This document shows positions 1 through 6,765 of a stretch of DNA of 10,102 nucleotides, one piece after another. Numbering within the stretch: position 1 is the first letter of the stretch; each line of letters begins with the position of its first letter. Both the position numbers and the translations under genes were made by a program. The notes under the pieces were generated by a model. That model was not told where the DNA came from and did no database searches. It saw nothing but the letters and a program-made list of their open reading frames with translations. Origin of the DNA: an uncultured Clostridia bacterium (GTDB lineage Bacteria > Bacillota > Clostridia > Oscillospirales > Ruminococcaceae); NCBI GenBank assembly GCA_946183095.1, contig CAMHBE010000050.1:1-10102 (forward strand), in the 5' to 3' direction.

Positions 1-2
1 TG

Positions 3-38
3 CTCCCGAACAGAACTGTAAATAATCCTGTCCGGGAG
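3..38 (-). terminator. Inverted repeat just after the coupling-protein gene, possible terminator
   Basis: CTCCCGAACAG at 3-13 pairs with CTGTCCGGGAG at 28-38. The stem is 11 bp around a 14-nt loop. The single mismatch (positions 9 and 32) becomes a G-U pair in minus-strand RNA but is A-C in plus-strand RNA, so the structure fits minus-strand transcripts better. It begins 5 nt after the coupling-protein stop codon. The sequence that would show a T-run lies outside the window, so a terminator, an attenuator or a leader structure for the next gene are all possible. Confidence 0.4.
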
Positions 39-42
39 TTAC

Positions 43-1827
43 TTATTCATTATCAACAATAATGTACGGCTCTTTCTGCACCTTAATTCTGCCTTTGTTC
101 GTCACTTTCATCTGCTCCGGGGATGGTGGCTCGGGTGTCGCTATTCCATACTTTGCCGCAATAGTCCTCTCAACCTCCGCAGCATCGCTGTAATAAACCC
201 TTCGCTCGGATTTTTCGGGTATAGAGTACGGCTCTTTCTCGAATACTATACCCCATTTGAAGAACAGCTTGAGTATCGTCTGCATAGGATGACAACCGGT
301 TTTCATGACCACGAAGTGACCTTTCGGCATGGATTTCAGCTCGTCCACGGTCATGAGCGGTCGCTCGATCATCTGAAGCTGGCGATTGTTGCCGTCGCGT
401 CCTGCCGATCTGGTCAGCGAACCGGACAGCACGGTCTGCTTGCCGAGATTTGCGGACATGGCCTCGGCTGTCTTACTGTTTGGAGCGAACGAGCCAAACA
501 GGGTACATTGGCAGTTGTCCACGATGATCTCCGCACCCTCTTTGCCATATGTTTTCTCGAACTGCGCAAGAGACTGGATTATCGCCACAATGGATATCTT
601 TCGTGAACGCGCCGCCGAGAACACCATTTCCAGACCCTCTATCTTGGGCAGCGTCCCTATCTCGTCCATGTAGAACATTACACGCTTGTCGAGCTGCCCG
701 CCCTTTTCGTCCGCGACCGTGAGCATCTCGCGGTATAGCTGCTGAAATATCAGCGATATGAGGAAGTGCTTTGTGGCATCTTCCTCCGGCAATACAAGAT
801 ATATCGCGGATTTCCGGTCGCAGAAGTGTTCGACATCTATCGAGGTGTCGAAGCACAGGATCTGTTCAAGTTCGCTGTCAAGGAATGCGTTCAAGCGAGA
901 CATCGCAGTTGACATAACGCTGTTCATCGCCTGGTCGGAAGAGTTGAGAGCTGCACCCGCGAACCACCGAGCCTTATGCTCGCTTGGCAGCTTGTCCATG
1001 AGCAGCTTGAACTTAGTCTTGCCCTTGATGTTGGACGGAGCAAGCAGGTCTTGTATCAGCTTGAATACGCTGATGATGTGTCGCTTCTCCGGCGGACAGA
1101 ACTCCGCGATTATAAGTATCACGGACGCGATCAAGCCCTCGGCTGCCTCGTAGAAGTAAGCGTTCTGCCCCATGCTCGAAGTATCGCCGCCCGCGCTGAT
1201 GATCGTCTTTGCCGTGATCTTGGCGAACTTTTCGGCTTTCGCCTTGTATTCGAGCTTACCGTCCTTTTTGTACAAGTCCATGTATTTGTTGACAAGATAC
1301 AGCATATTGTACCCGCTGCTCCTTGTCGGGTTTCGCAGGTCGATCACGGAAATGTTGTAGCCGTAGTATTTCTCGGCTATTGTCGCCGTGTTACGGTAGA
1401 GATCTCCCTTGCTGTCGGTTGTCACGAACGACATACCCGCCGCGCAGCAGTATTCTATGTTCGGGTAGAGGAAGTTCGCGGTCTTGCCGACACCGGACGC
1501 GCCGATCATGAGCGTATGGATATCCGCGTCATCGACAAGTGCGGTCATCTGTCCTGCCGTTTCGTGACAGCCTACGATCAGACCGTCGGCATTCGGGAGG
1601 TTCTCGCCCTTGCGCCACAGCGCCGGGGTGTAGGGGATATGCTTGTAGGTCTTGTCAATCTCGGCTTTGGTGGCAAAGCGCGCTGTGCCATGCTGACCGT
1701 TGCCGACCTGTTTCAGCTTGAAGGACTTCATCGACCCCATATCGCCAAGAACGGCAATGCCGCCCATGACGAGCAGCATTGCACCTCCGACAATTACAAG
1801 AATTACGATCGGTGACAAGCCGACCAC
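43..1827 (-). CDS. virD4: VirD4/TraG-type type IV secretion coupling protein
   Basis: This is the coupling ATPase that links the relaxase-DNA complex to the mating channel at the inner membrane. The 594-aa protein starts with a hydrophobic segment (about residues 5-28, one membrane helix or a tight hairpin). A Walker A motif GASGVGKT follows at 109-116, and a Walker B-like segment VMFYMDEIG at 383-391, inside a TraG/TraD-type ATPase domain. The C-terminus (about 530-594) is charged and proline-containing. Length and order match Firmicutes VirD4 proteins of ICEs (often called the CD1115 family). Translation starts at GTG 1827, the codon right after the TGA of the tandem-RHH gene. There is only a weak GGA upstream, so translational coupling is likely. 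A TTG three codons downstream (1818) is a less likely start. The C-terminus lacks the Met-ending tail found on five neighbours. Confidence 0.93.
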   Translation of the reverse strand: MVGLSPIVILVIVGGAMLLVMGGIAVLGDMGSMKSFKLKQVGNGQHGTARFATKAEIDKTYKHIPYTPALWRKGENLPNADGLIVGCHETAGQMTALVDDADIHTLMIGASGVGKTANFLYPNIEYCCAAGMSFVTTDSKGDLYRNTATIAEKYYGYNISVIDLRNPTRSSGYNMLYLVNKYMDLYKKDGKLEYKAKAEKFAKITAKTIISAGGDTSSMGQNAYFYEAAEGLIASVILIIAEFCPPEKRHIISVFKLIQDLLAPSNIKGKTKFKLLMDKLPSEHKARWFAGAALNSSDQAMNSVMSTAMSRLNAFLDSELEQILCFDTSIDVEHFCDRKSAIYLVLPEEDATKHFLISLIFQQLYREMLTVADEKGGQLDKRVMFYMDEIGTLPKIEGLEMVFSAARSRKISIVAIIQSLAQFEKTYGKEGAEIIVDNCQCTLFGSFAPNSKTAEAMSANLGKQTVLSGSLTRSAGRDGNNRQLQMIERPLMTVDELKSMPKGHFVVMKTGCHPMQTILKLFFKWGIVFEKEPYSIPEKSERRVYYSDAAEVERTIAAKYGIATPEPPSPEQMKVTNKGRIKVQKEPYIIVDNE

Positions 1828-2334
1828 TCACATTCCGAGGGACATGGATTCGTCCTCGCTCTCGGTTTCGTCTTCGTCCTCGGATTCCTCGTCATCGTCG
1901 AGATCATCATCTTCACATTCATCGTCATCAAGTTCTTCATCCTCATCTTCGTCGATGTCCTCGTCCTCGGATTCCGTTTCTTCCTCCGATTCATCGGGAG
2001 CCGCCTGTTCTTCGGTCACGCCGTTACGGAGAGCCATATCGCGCTCCAGCTCGGTCGTTATCAGCCCGATGACGAACTCCTTCTGTGTCATGTTGTGTCT
2101 GTTCAGATAGTCCTTGATCTGCTGAAAAAGCTCCTCCGGCACCTGAAATGCCATTGTTCTCATATTTCCCATGTTATTTACCTCCTGTGTCATCTTCGGG
2201 TGAAGCTCGTCGTCCAGCGCTTTGGAGACGAACTCAGCCATTGTTATGCCCTGTGCTTCAACGTAAGCCTTGACCTGCGCGTGTAGCTCCGCATCGATCT
2301 TAACGGTAATGCCTTTTTTCTCATTTTCCGGCAT
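1828..2334 (-). CDS. Tandem ribbon-helix-helix protein with long acidic tail
   Basis: This 168-aa protein is built from two Arc/CopG-like RHH units in one chain: residues 8-46 (strand GITVKI, helices around HAQVKAYVEA and MAEFVSKAL) and 59-97 (strand RTMAFQV, helices around FQQIKDYLN and QKEFVIGLI). Residues 108-162 then carry 41 Asp/Glu and no Lys/Arg, and the protein ends in DESMSLGM. RHH proteins bind DNA as intertwined dimers; a fused pair could bind as a single chain. The role is inferred to be a regulator or relaxosome/partition accessory factor. The chosen start, ATG 2334, has AAAGGAG at 2349-2343 with 8-nt spacing; a TTG at 2352 lies inside this site and is rejected. The start overlaps the preceding 51-aa gene by 14 nt and the stop abuts the coupling-protein GTG. 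An internal ribosome binding site at 2186-2181 may also give a shorter product. Confidence 0.85.
   Translation of the reverse strand: MPENEKKGITVKIDAELHAQVKAYVEAQGITMAEFVSKALDDELHPKMTQEVNNMGNMRTMAFQVPEELFQQIKDYLNRHNMTQKEFVIGLITTELERDMALRNGVTEEQAAPDESEEETESEDEDIDEDEDEELDDDECEDDDLDDDEESEDEDETESEDESMSLGM
2170..2186 (-). promoter_or_regulatory. Internal Shine-Dalgarno and ATG between the two RHH domains
   Basis: On the minus strand AGGAGG (2186-2181) is followed by 8 nt and an in-frame ATG at 2172-2170, codon 55 of the tandem-RHH gene. The match and spacing are as good as any true start in the window. Initiation here would give a 114-aa product holding the second RHH unit and the whole acidic tail. 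It may be a working internal start or a relic of two genes fused in frame. Confidence 0.6.
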
Positions 2335-2476
2335 CTTCAACACTCCTTTCAATCATCTTCCGTATTGCCTGTGTGACTATTTCGTCAATCGAGACCCCGC
2401 GCTCCGCAGCCTGCCGTTCAAGCAGTTCGCCGTATTCCTGCGGAACATCGATCTCTACATAGATATTTCCGTCCAC
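2321..2476 (-). CDS. Small RHH-like protein, 51 aa
   Basis: This is a short gene nested between two larger ones. It starts at GTG 2476, with GAGGA upstream at 8-nt spacing. The start lies inside the 3' end of the primase-like gene (22-nt overlap) and the TGA at 2323-2321 lies inside the start of the tandem-RHH gene (14-nt overlap). The protein begins with a strand-like NIYVEIDVP, then two helices around EYGELLERQAAERG and SIDEIVTQAIRKMIER. This is the size and pattern of a minimal Arc/CopG-type RHH domain. It would be the third RHH unit in a row in this operon, and could dimerise with itself or with the tandem-RHH protein. Support comes from the ribosome binding site, the fold-like pattern and the overlap organisation; homology could not be checked here. 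Confidence 0.7.
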   Translation of the reverse strand: MDGNIYVEIDVPQEYGELLERQAAERGVSIDEIVTQAIRKMIERSVEDAGK

Positions 2477-3891
2477 GGTTGTTCTTCCTCCGTTTCTGTA
2501 ATAATTTCATCGGGAGCTTCGTTCAACAGAAGCTCTGTCTGACACTTAAAAGCGAGAACGGCTGTATCATACAGCTTTTTAGCCAGTTCTCGCATTTCAT
2601 CTGCCGTGCAAGCTGTGTTCCTGTGAAGCGCCGAAGATGCTGTCCTCACAGTATTCCGCAGATTATCGAGCTTGCTGTCCAGCTTATTCTTGTCAGTATA
2701 AGCCTTGTACTCCGCGACTGCCTTTCTTTGCAGCACCTCAAACATCTTTTCCGCATCATTCGGCTTTGCAAACACTTTTGAAAGCTGTGCAGAAGCTGAC
2801 ATTGCTATCTCCGCGGCATATCTGTAATCACCTCCGCGCATGGCTGTATTCAGAATATCGGCGGTCTTGTACATATCGTGCGGACGGAACTGAGCCTCAC
2901 CTACAGTCATTTCATACTGCTCTATCCGTCTGTGCGGAACAGCGGGGAGCGGCTCTATTCCGTGCATGGCTTTCAGATCCTCGTTCCAGTCTTTGTACTG
3001 CGAACATTCACGGAATATGCTTTCATATCCGCTCTCGAACAGAATATCCCGAAGCCTGTCTGCCGCATCTATACCGCCCTCGTCGTTGTCGGTGCATAGT
3101 ACGATGCTGTCAAGCTGCGGGTGCGTTTCCAGAGCATTCAGCACTGCGCTCTCATACACTCCGTTCATCGCAATGTAGCTGCTGTCCTGCCAGTCTTGCG
3201 GGTGCAGTGTGATGTACGACAGCATATCTATCGGAGCTTCAAACACATACAGAGTGTCGTTCTTGCCGAAGTGTGCGAAGCTGTATTTCGTATCCGAGCC
3301 TTCTACCGTGATACGGAATGTACTTCCAAACGACAGCGTTGACCGGGCATGAGCCTGTTTCGGGATTCCGTTCTCATCAGTTCCTACGAACACAACATTG
3401 TGGCGAGCCTTGTCCTCATAGATCGTACCCTTATGTGCGAAGAATGAAATGACATCCGGCGCGATGAAACGCTGCTTTGTGAGATAAGCATACACCCGGC
3501 GCATATTGTCATTAGCTTCGGGCAACACAAACGGTTTGCGTTCCGGTTCTTTCTTCGGAGCGAGTTTGATCTGTGTCTTTTCGGGCGAAGCTCTGCTGTC
3601 AGTATAACCACTGAGCAGAGTAAGCATCGCATTCTGATACGACATTCCGTAAAACTCCCGCATGAACTTTATCGGACCGCCGCCGACCTGATTCTTGTGA
3701 TCGTACCAATGATTTCCGCGTATCATGATACTGTCGTGAACACCGCCGCTGTCCATATAGATCAGCTTGTAGTCATGTCCGAGCCGTCTGAGCTGTTCAC
3801 CCCGGCTTTGTAGAAACGCGACAAGATCAACAGAGGACGCTCTCAGCTTATCATCCTCCGAGAATGGAATAAACTCTGCAATAATAATCAC
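2455..3891 (-). CDS. DUF3991/TOPRIM primase-like protein
   Basis: This 478-aa protein has the architecture of ICE-borne primase-like proteins. Residues 18-80 form a CHC2-like N-terminal domain with DSIMIRGNHWYDH and GGGPIKF, but without the zinc-binding cysteines. A DUF3991-like section follows (about 125-195). A TOPRIM domain (about 212-305) has E218 in VFEAPID and D268/D270 in TDNDEGG, then KDWNEDL at 301-307. The C-terminal part (about 330-460) is helical. The likely role is priming or replication of transferred single-stranded DNA. The protein ends EEEQPWTEISM, one of five related tails in the window. The start is uncertain: GTG 3891 has AAAGGAG only 2 nt away, so initiation at one of the following ATT codons is conceivable. 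About 120 bp without a gene separates it from the winged-helix gene upstream. Confidence 0.85.
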   Translation of the reverse strand: MIIIAEFIPFSEDDKLRASSVDLVAFLQSRGEQLRRLGHDYKLIYMDSGGVHDSIMIRGNHWYDHKNQVGGGPIKFMREFYGMSYQNAMLTLLSGYTDSRASPEKTQIKLAPKKEPERKPFVLPEANDNMRRVYAYLTKQRFIAPDVISFFAHKGTIYEDKARHNVVFVGTDENGIPKQAHARSTLSFGSTFRITVEGSDTKYSFAHFGKNDTLYVFEAPIDMLSYITLHPQDWQDSSYIAMNGVYESAVLNALETHPQLDSIVLCTDNDEGGIDAADRLRDILFESGYESIFRECSQYKDWNEDLKAMHGIEPLPAVPHRRIEQYEMTVGEAQFRPHDMYKTADILNTAMRGGDYRYAAEIAMSASAQLSKVFAKPNDAEKMFEVLQRKAVAEYKAYTDKNKLDSKLDNLRNTVRTASSALHRNTACTADEMRELAKKLYDTAVLAFKCQTELLLNEAPDEIITETEEEQPWTEISM

Positions 3892-4011
3892 TTCTCCTTT
3901 CCGTGTTAGAGTAAATATTCATTTGGGTACTTAGCTTTCTCGGCTCATGATGAACCTAACCATAGTCCACCAACAGGGCAGACCGGTCCCTTGTAGTAAA
4001 AACTTCTTTTT
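3892..4011. other. 120-bp gap between winged-helix and primase-like genes
   Basis: This is the largest gap inside the mobilisation block. It contains the 8-bp palindrome GACCGGTC (3981-3988) and, near the primase-like start, the ribosome binding site AAAGGAG. I find no convincing -35/-10 pair on the minus strand and no strong hairpin followed by a T-run. An internal promoter or operator is plausible from position alone but not shown by the sequence. Confidence 0.35.
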
Positions 4012-4284
4012 TCAAGGCGGGCGTGCAATGTAGTACATATTCGAGGAGTTTCCCCCTCGGACTCTGTACCGCCTTTCATGCTTAATGAAATCGGCAGACT
4101 CAAGGTCTGCAAGAGCGCGTTTGACCGTACTCTTGGACAGTTTCAAGTCTGCCGCTATCGTTGACACGGACGGGAAACACTTTCCGTCCTTATCTGCGCG
4201 ATCACAGAGATACAAGTACACCGCGACCGCTCTATGCTGTAAATCACAGAAATAAATATCTTTCCTTGTTAACGCATTTATCAC
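4012..4284 (-). CDS. Winged helix-turn-helix DNA-binding protein
   Basis: The 90-aa protein carries a winged HTH of the HTH_36 / replication-initiator-like type. An N-terminal helix runs through about 15-30 (HRAVAVYLYLCDRA), followed by CFPSVSTIAADLKLSKSTVKRALADLE at about 36-62 as the HTH. A wing with basic residues (KHERRYRVRGG) and a short C-terminal strand complete it. The pattern PSVSTIA...LS.STVKRAL..LE is typical of this family. It starts at GTG 4284, sharing the GTGA overlap with the relaxase stop, with AAGG-like sequence just upstream; an out-of-frame ATG lies 6 nt later. It is probably a transcriptional regulator of the transfer genes or a replication accessory factor; the sequence does not decide between these. 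Confidence 0.8.
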   Translation of the reverse strand: MINALTRKDIYFCDLQHRAVAVYLYLCDRADKDGKCFPSVSTIAADLKLSKSTVKRALADLESADFIKHERRYRVRGGNSSNMYYIARPP

Positions 4285-6278
4285 CCTTGCCTTATCGTAT
4301 GATCTTCCTTGACTCCGAGAGCCTGTTTCTTCCTGCGGATAGCTGCACGGAGTTTCTTGTCCGTGTGCATTCGCAAGTTACGATCCGCTCGGTCGTAGTT
4401 ATCTCTGATGAGACGAGCGAACGCCAGAAGCATATTCATGAATGCGTTCTGTACACGGGAATGCTCGTAGCTGTCTATATGTTCAAGCAAGCGCTGTGCA
4501 AACTCGTTTCCGGCATCTGCCGACCGTGTAAGCCAATAGACTGCCAGCTCCTTGTCCTGCGGAATTTCACGTCCGAACAGATACAGCTTGCCGAGAGCGT
4601 ATGAAGCGATACTCAGCTTGTCGGCGGCATTCTGCAATAATTCTACTGCTCGTTCTGCATTAACCGGAACCTCTCCGCTCAGATACAGTTTTGCCAAACG
4701 GTACATTGCAAACTCATTTCCATGTTCCGCGGCTCTGTTCAAGTATTCCTCTGCGAGATCGTATCGTCTGACCTCGTCATCAAGATACAGCTTTCCGAGA
4801 GCGTATTCCGCGAAATCAAGCTCATGCTCCGCAGCGTTCGTCAGATACTTTTCCGCAAGCGCAAGATTCTTGGCTGCGTACCGTCCATCAAGATATATTT
4901 TTCCCAAAGCGTACCCGGCATACTTGTAATCGCCGCAAGACTCAAACAACTTGATTGCATACTCCGGATCGGGATATACACCGTCGCCTCTCAGATACTT
5001 TTTGGCTCGGCGATATATCGCGGCAAGAGTATATGTGTTCTTTGCCTTTTCCGATGAAAGCTTTTCAGTGTTATCTTCCGGAAATGTAGCATCGTCCGGC
5101 TCTGCGTTCATCTCCGGCTCCGGCAGGATATCTTCTTCCTTGATCTCACACTCTGCGGAATCAAGCGTATGCGACATCTCCAGCACCGCGTTTATAACAC
5201 TGTTCTTAATTGGCTTGAATACTTTGTTTTCGTGGAGAGGTGGGAACTGTTTAACCGCATTTGTGTATGTGGCATACTTTTCCTGCTCCAACCGGCACCA
5301 CTCATCGTACATCTTCTTGATAGCCGGGTCGGCGGCAAGCATTGCAACAATATCATCGACGGTCTTTTTGACCTGCGGCTGCAAGTACCCATACACCTTT
5401 TTGCCTTTTGCCGTCTGTAATTGCTGCGAGAGCTTATGTATCAACGCTTCGAGCTGCGGATCGATGATGTGGTTCTGTATTTCTGCGGACAGCTCCTGCA
5501 TTTTACGTTTTGCCTCTGCGCGGAGATCATCTCGCACAGAGGTCTGTTTCTGATAGACCTCGTTCAGCTCATCCTTGAAGATTATATTTGCAAACGTGCT
5601 TTTCAGCATTTCTATCCCATGCTCGGTCATGTAACCCTCGGTCGGGTCTGTCGAGTACACCAGCAGATGTATGTGCGGGTGGTGAGCAGTATTATGAAAA
5701 GCTGCGTACCACCGGAGATGTTCAAGCTTTATCTTATGAGCCTGTGCTATCTTGTCAAGACTTTTCAGCACGAGGTTTTGCCATGCCTGTGGGGTAGTAT
5801 AGCCGAGCCTTTCCGCGTCCTCGCGCCTTAGCGACACGACATTCGTCCACACGTTCCCGTCATGGTTTGAGACAGTAGCTTTCGCTTCGTTCAGATCCAC
5901 CTCACCCTTGTCGGCGGAGAACAATCCATGCTTGCCAATCTTCTCAACGCCCGGACGCTCGGAGATATATTTGACGAGCATCTCACGGTCAGTGAGCCTG
6001 TCCGCATTGCGTTCAAGTATCTCGGTTATCAGCTCCGAGGCATTCTCCTTTGTCGGGCTGCTCTTATAGTCAGCGTACTCATGCGAGGCGAGTTCTGAGG
6101 GAAACATTTCAAGCAGCTTTGTGACAAGCTCTGTCTGACTTTTGGTGACTGGGACACCGCGTTCCTGCGGCGAGTACATCTCCACGGATTCTCTCGTTGC
6201 AATGTATTTGACGAGACCGCCGCGCTTTCCGGCAGTTCCGGGTTTGAGGTAGCGGCTCGACACTATTATCCTCGGCAT
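4281..6278 (-). CDS. mobP3: MobP3-type relaxase with C-terminal Sel1-like repeats
   Basis: This is the relaxase that nicks the origin of transfer and pilots the strand. The 665-aa protein opens with PRIIVSSRYLKPG, typical of MobP3 proteins of Clostridia. LVKYIATRESVE at 22-33 resembles the RP4 TraI region around its catalytic Tyr22, making Y25 the first candidate nucleophile. The metal-binding three-histidine motif is at 195-204 (HNTAHHPHIH: H200, H202, H204). Residues 250-345 are helical and charged. From about 419 to 593 there are five Sel1-like repeats of about 35 residues, with recurrent YALGKLYL and EYL..AAEHG. Residues 380-410 form an acidic linker and the C-terminus (620-660) is strongly basic. 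A second LVKYI...VE motif at 101-112 adds another candidate Tyr (Y104). The ATG 6278 overlaps the stop of the RHH gene as TAATG, so the two are translationally coupled. Confidence 0.92.
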   Translation of the reverse strand: MPRIIVSSRYLKPGTAGKRGGLVKYIATRESVEMYSPQERGVPVTKSQTELVTKLLEMFPSELASHEYADYKSSPTKENASELITEILERNADRLTDREMLVKYISERPGVEKIGKHGLFSADKGEVDLNEAKATVSNHDGNVWTNVVSLRREDAERLGYTTPQAWQNLVLKSLDKIAQAHKIKLEHLRWYAAFHNTAHHPHIHLLVYSTDPTEGYMTEHGIEMLKSTFANIIFKDELNEVYQKQTSVRDDLRAEAKRKMQELSAEIQNHIIDPQLEALIHKLSQQLQTAKGKKVYGYLQPQVKKTVDDIVAMLAADPAIKKMYDEWCRLEQEKYATYTNAVKQFPPLHENKVFKPIKNSVINAVLEMSHTLDSAECEIKEEDILPEPEMNAEPDDATFPEDNTEKLSSEKAKNTYTLAAIYRRAKKYLRGDGVYPDPEYAIKLFESCGDYKYAGYALGKIYLDGRYAAKNLALAEKYLTNAAEHELDFAEYALGKLYLDDEVRRYDLAEEYLNRAAEHGNEFAMYRLAKLYLSGEVPVNAERAVELLQNAADKLSIASYALGKLYLFGREIPQDKELAVYWLTRSADAGNEFAQRLLEHIDSYEHSRVQNAFMNMLLAFARLIRDNYDRADRNLRMHTDKKLRAAIRRKKQALGVKEDHTIRQG

Positions 6279-6754
6279 TATTCATCTTTCTGAAAGCGTA
6301 CTGCGCTTTCGTAGTTAATAATACCGTTGATTCGGCGCACCTCATCCACGCACATACGATGAAGGCTATCGACAGTTTCATCATCTATGTCATTGGTAGC
6401 TGCGACCATGTGAGATATCTTTCCCAGCTCCACCGCGATCTTGAACAGATTACGGCTTATACGCTGCTCCGATGTTTCAACGGTTGCCTCGACCATTCGC
6501 TTTATGATAGGGGCAAGGTAATTTGTCATCGTGCCGCCTTTCAGATAGTCAATGTAGAAGTTCACAGCGTTCTCTATGAACTCGTTTCGTGCAGTGCTGC
6601 CGTCCTTCTTGTACATCTCATTTATCGCTTTCATGCACTCCGGAGAGATGTGAAAAGCGTACTTTATCTTTTTTGACCCCACCTCGGATGCCTTAACATC
6701 GGCGTTTTCTTCTGTTTTCACGGGATTTGACCCCCGATTTCTGCTCCTGCTCAT
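6278..6754 (-). CDS. RHH relaxosome accessory protein (MobC-like)
   Basis: The 158-aa protein has a basic N-terminus (MSRSRNRGSN). A ribbon-helix-helix-like unit follows at about 28-73: strand KKIKYAFHI, helix ECMKAINEMYKKDG, then RNEFIENAVNFYIDYL. A helical C-terminal part (about 78-145) may be used to oligomerise or bind the relaxase. Position decides the role: it lies between the presumed origin of transfer and the relaxase gene and is coupled to the latter by a TAATG overlap, as for MobC/TraJ/NikA-type proteins that bind the origin and recruit the relaxase. The start ATG 6754 has AAGGGG with 7-nt spacing. A TTTGACCCC repeat overlies this ribosome binding site, and two more copies lie inside the first third of the gene, which hints at autoregulation. 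Confidence 0.82.
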   Translation of the reverse strand: MSRSRNRGSNPVKTEENADVKASEVGSKKIKYAFHISPECMKAINEMYKKDGSTARNEFIENAVNFYIDYLKGGTMTNYLAPIIKRMVEATVETSEQRISRNLFKIAVELGKISHMVAATNDIDDETVDSLHRMCVDEVRRINGIINYESAVRFQKDE

Positions 6755-6765
6755 ATTTTGACCCC
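6672..6765. repeat. Three direct copies of TTTGACCCC
   Basis: Identical 9-mers lie at 6672-6680, 6726-6734 and 6757-6765 (plus-strand reading). The last covers the ribosome binding site of the RHH relaxosome gene; the first two are in its coding sequence, as Gly-Ser codons in the same frame. A 7-nt partial copy (TTTGACC) lies at 6898-6904 in the non-coding region. Repeats this short can arise by chance, but three in 94 bp at a start site look operator-like. Confidence 0.4.

Noticed and set aside
1700..2110. Plus-strand frame encoding a serine-rich repeat-like protein
   Set aside because: It is the antisense of the Asp/Glu-rich tail of the tandem-RHH gene; low-complexity codons make the long frame an artefact.
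2335..2352. TTG 2352 as start of the tandem-RHH gene
   Set aside because: It falls inside the AAAGGAG ribosome binding site that serves ATG 2334.
3851..3922. Possible 23-aa leader peptide (MNIYSNTERR...) overlapping the start of the primase-like gene
   Set aside because: Weak ribosome binding site and no attenuator-type features; short frames like this occur by chance.
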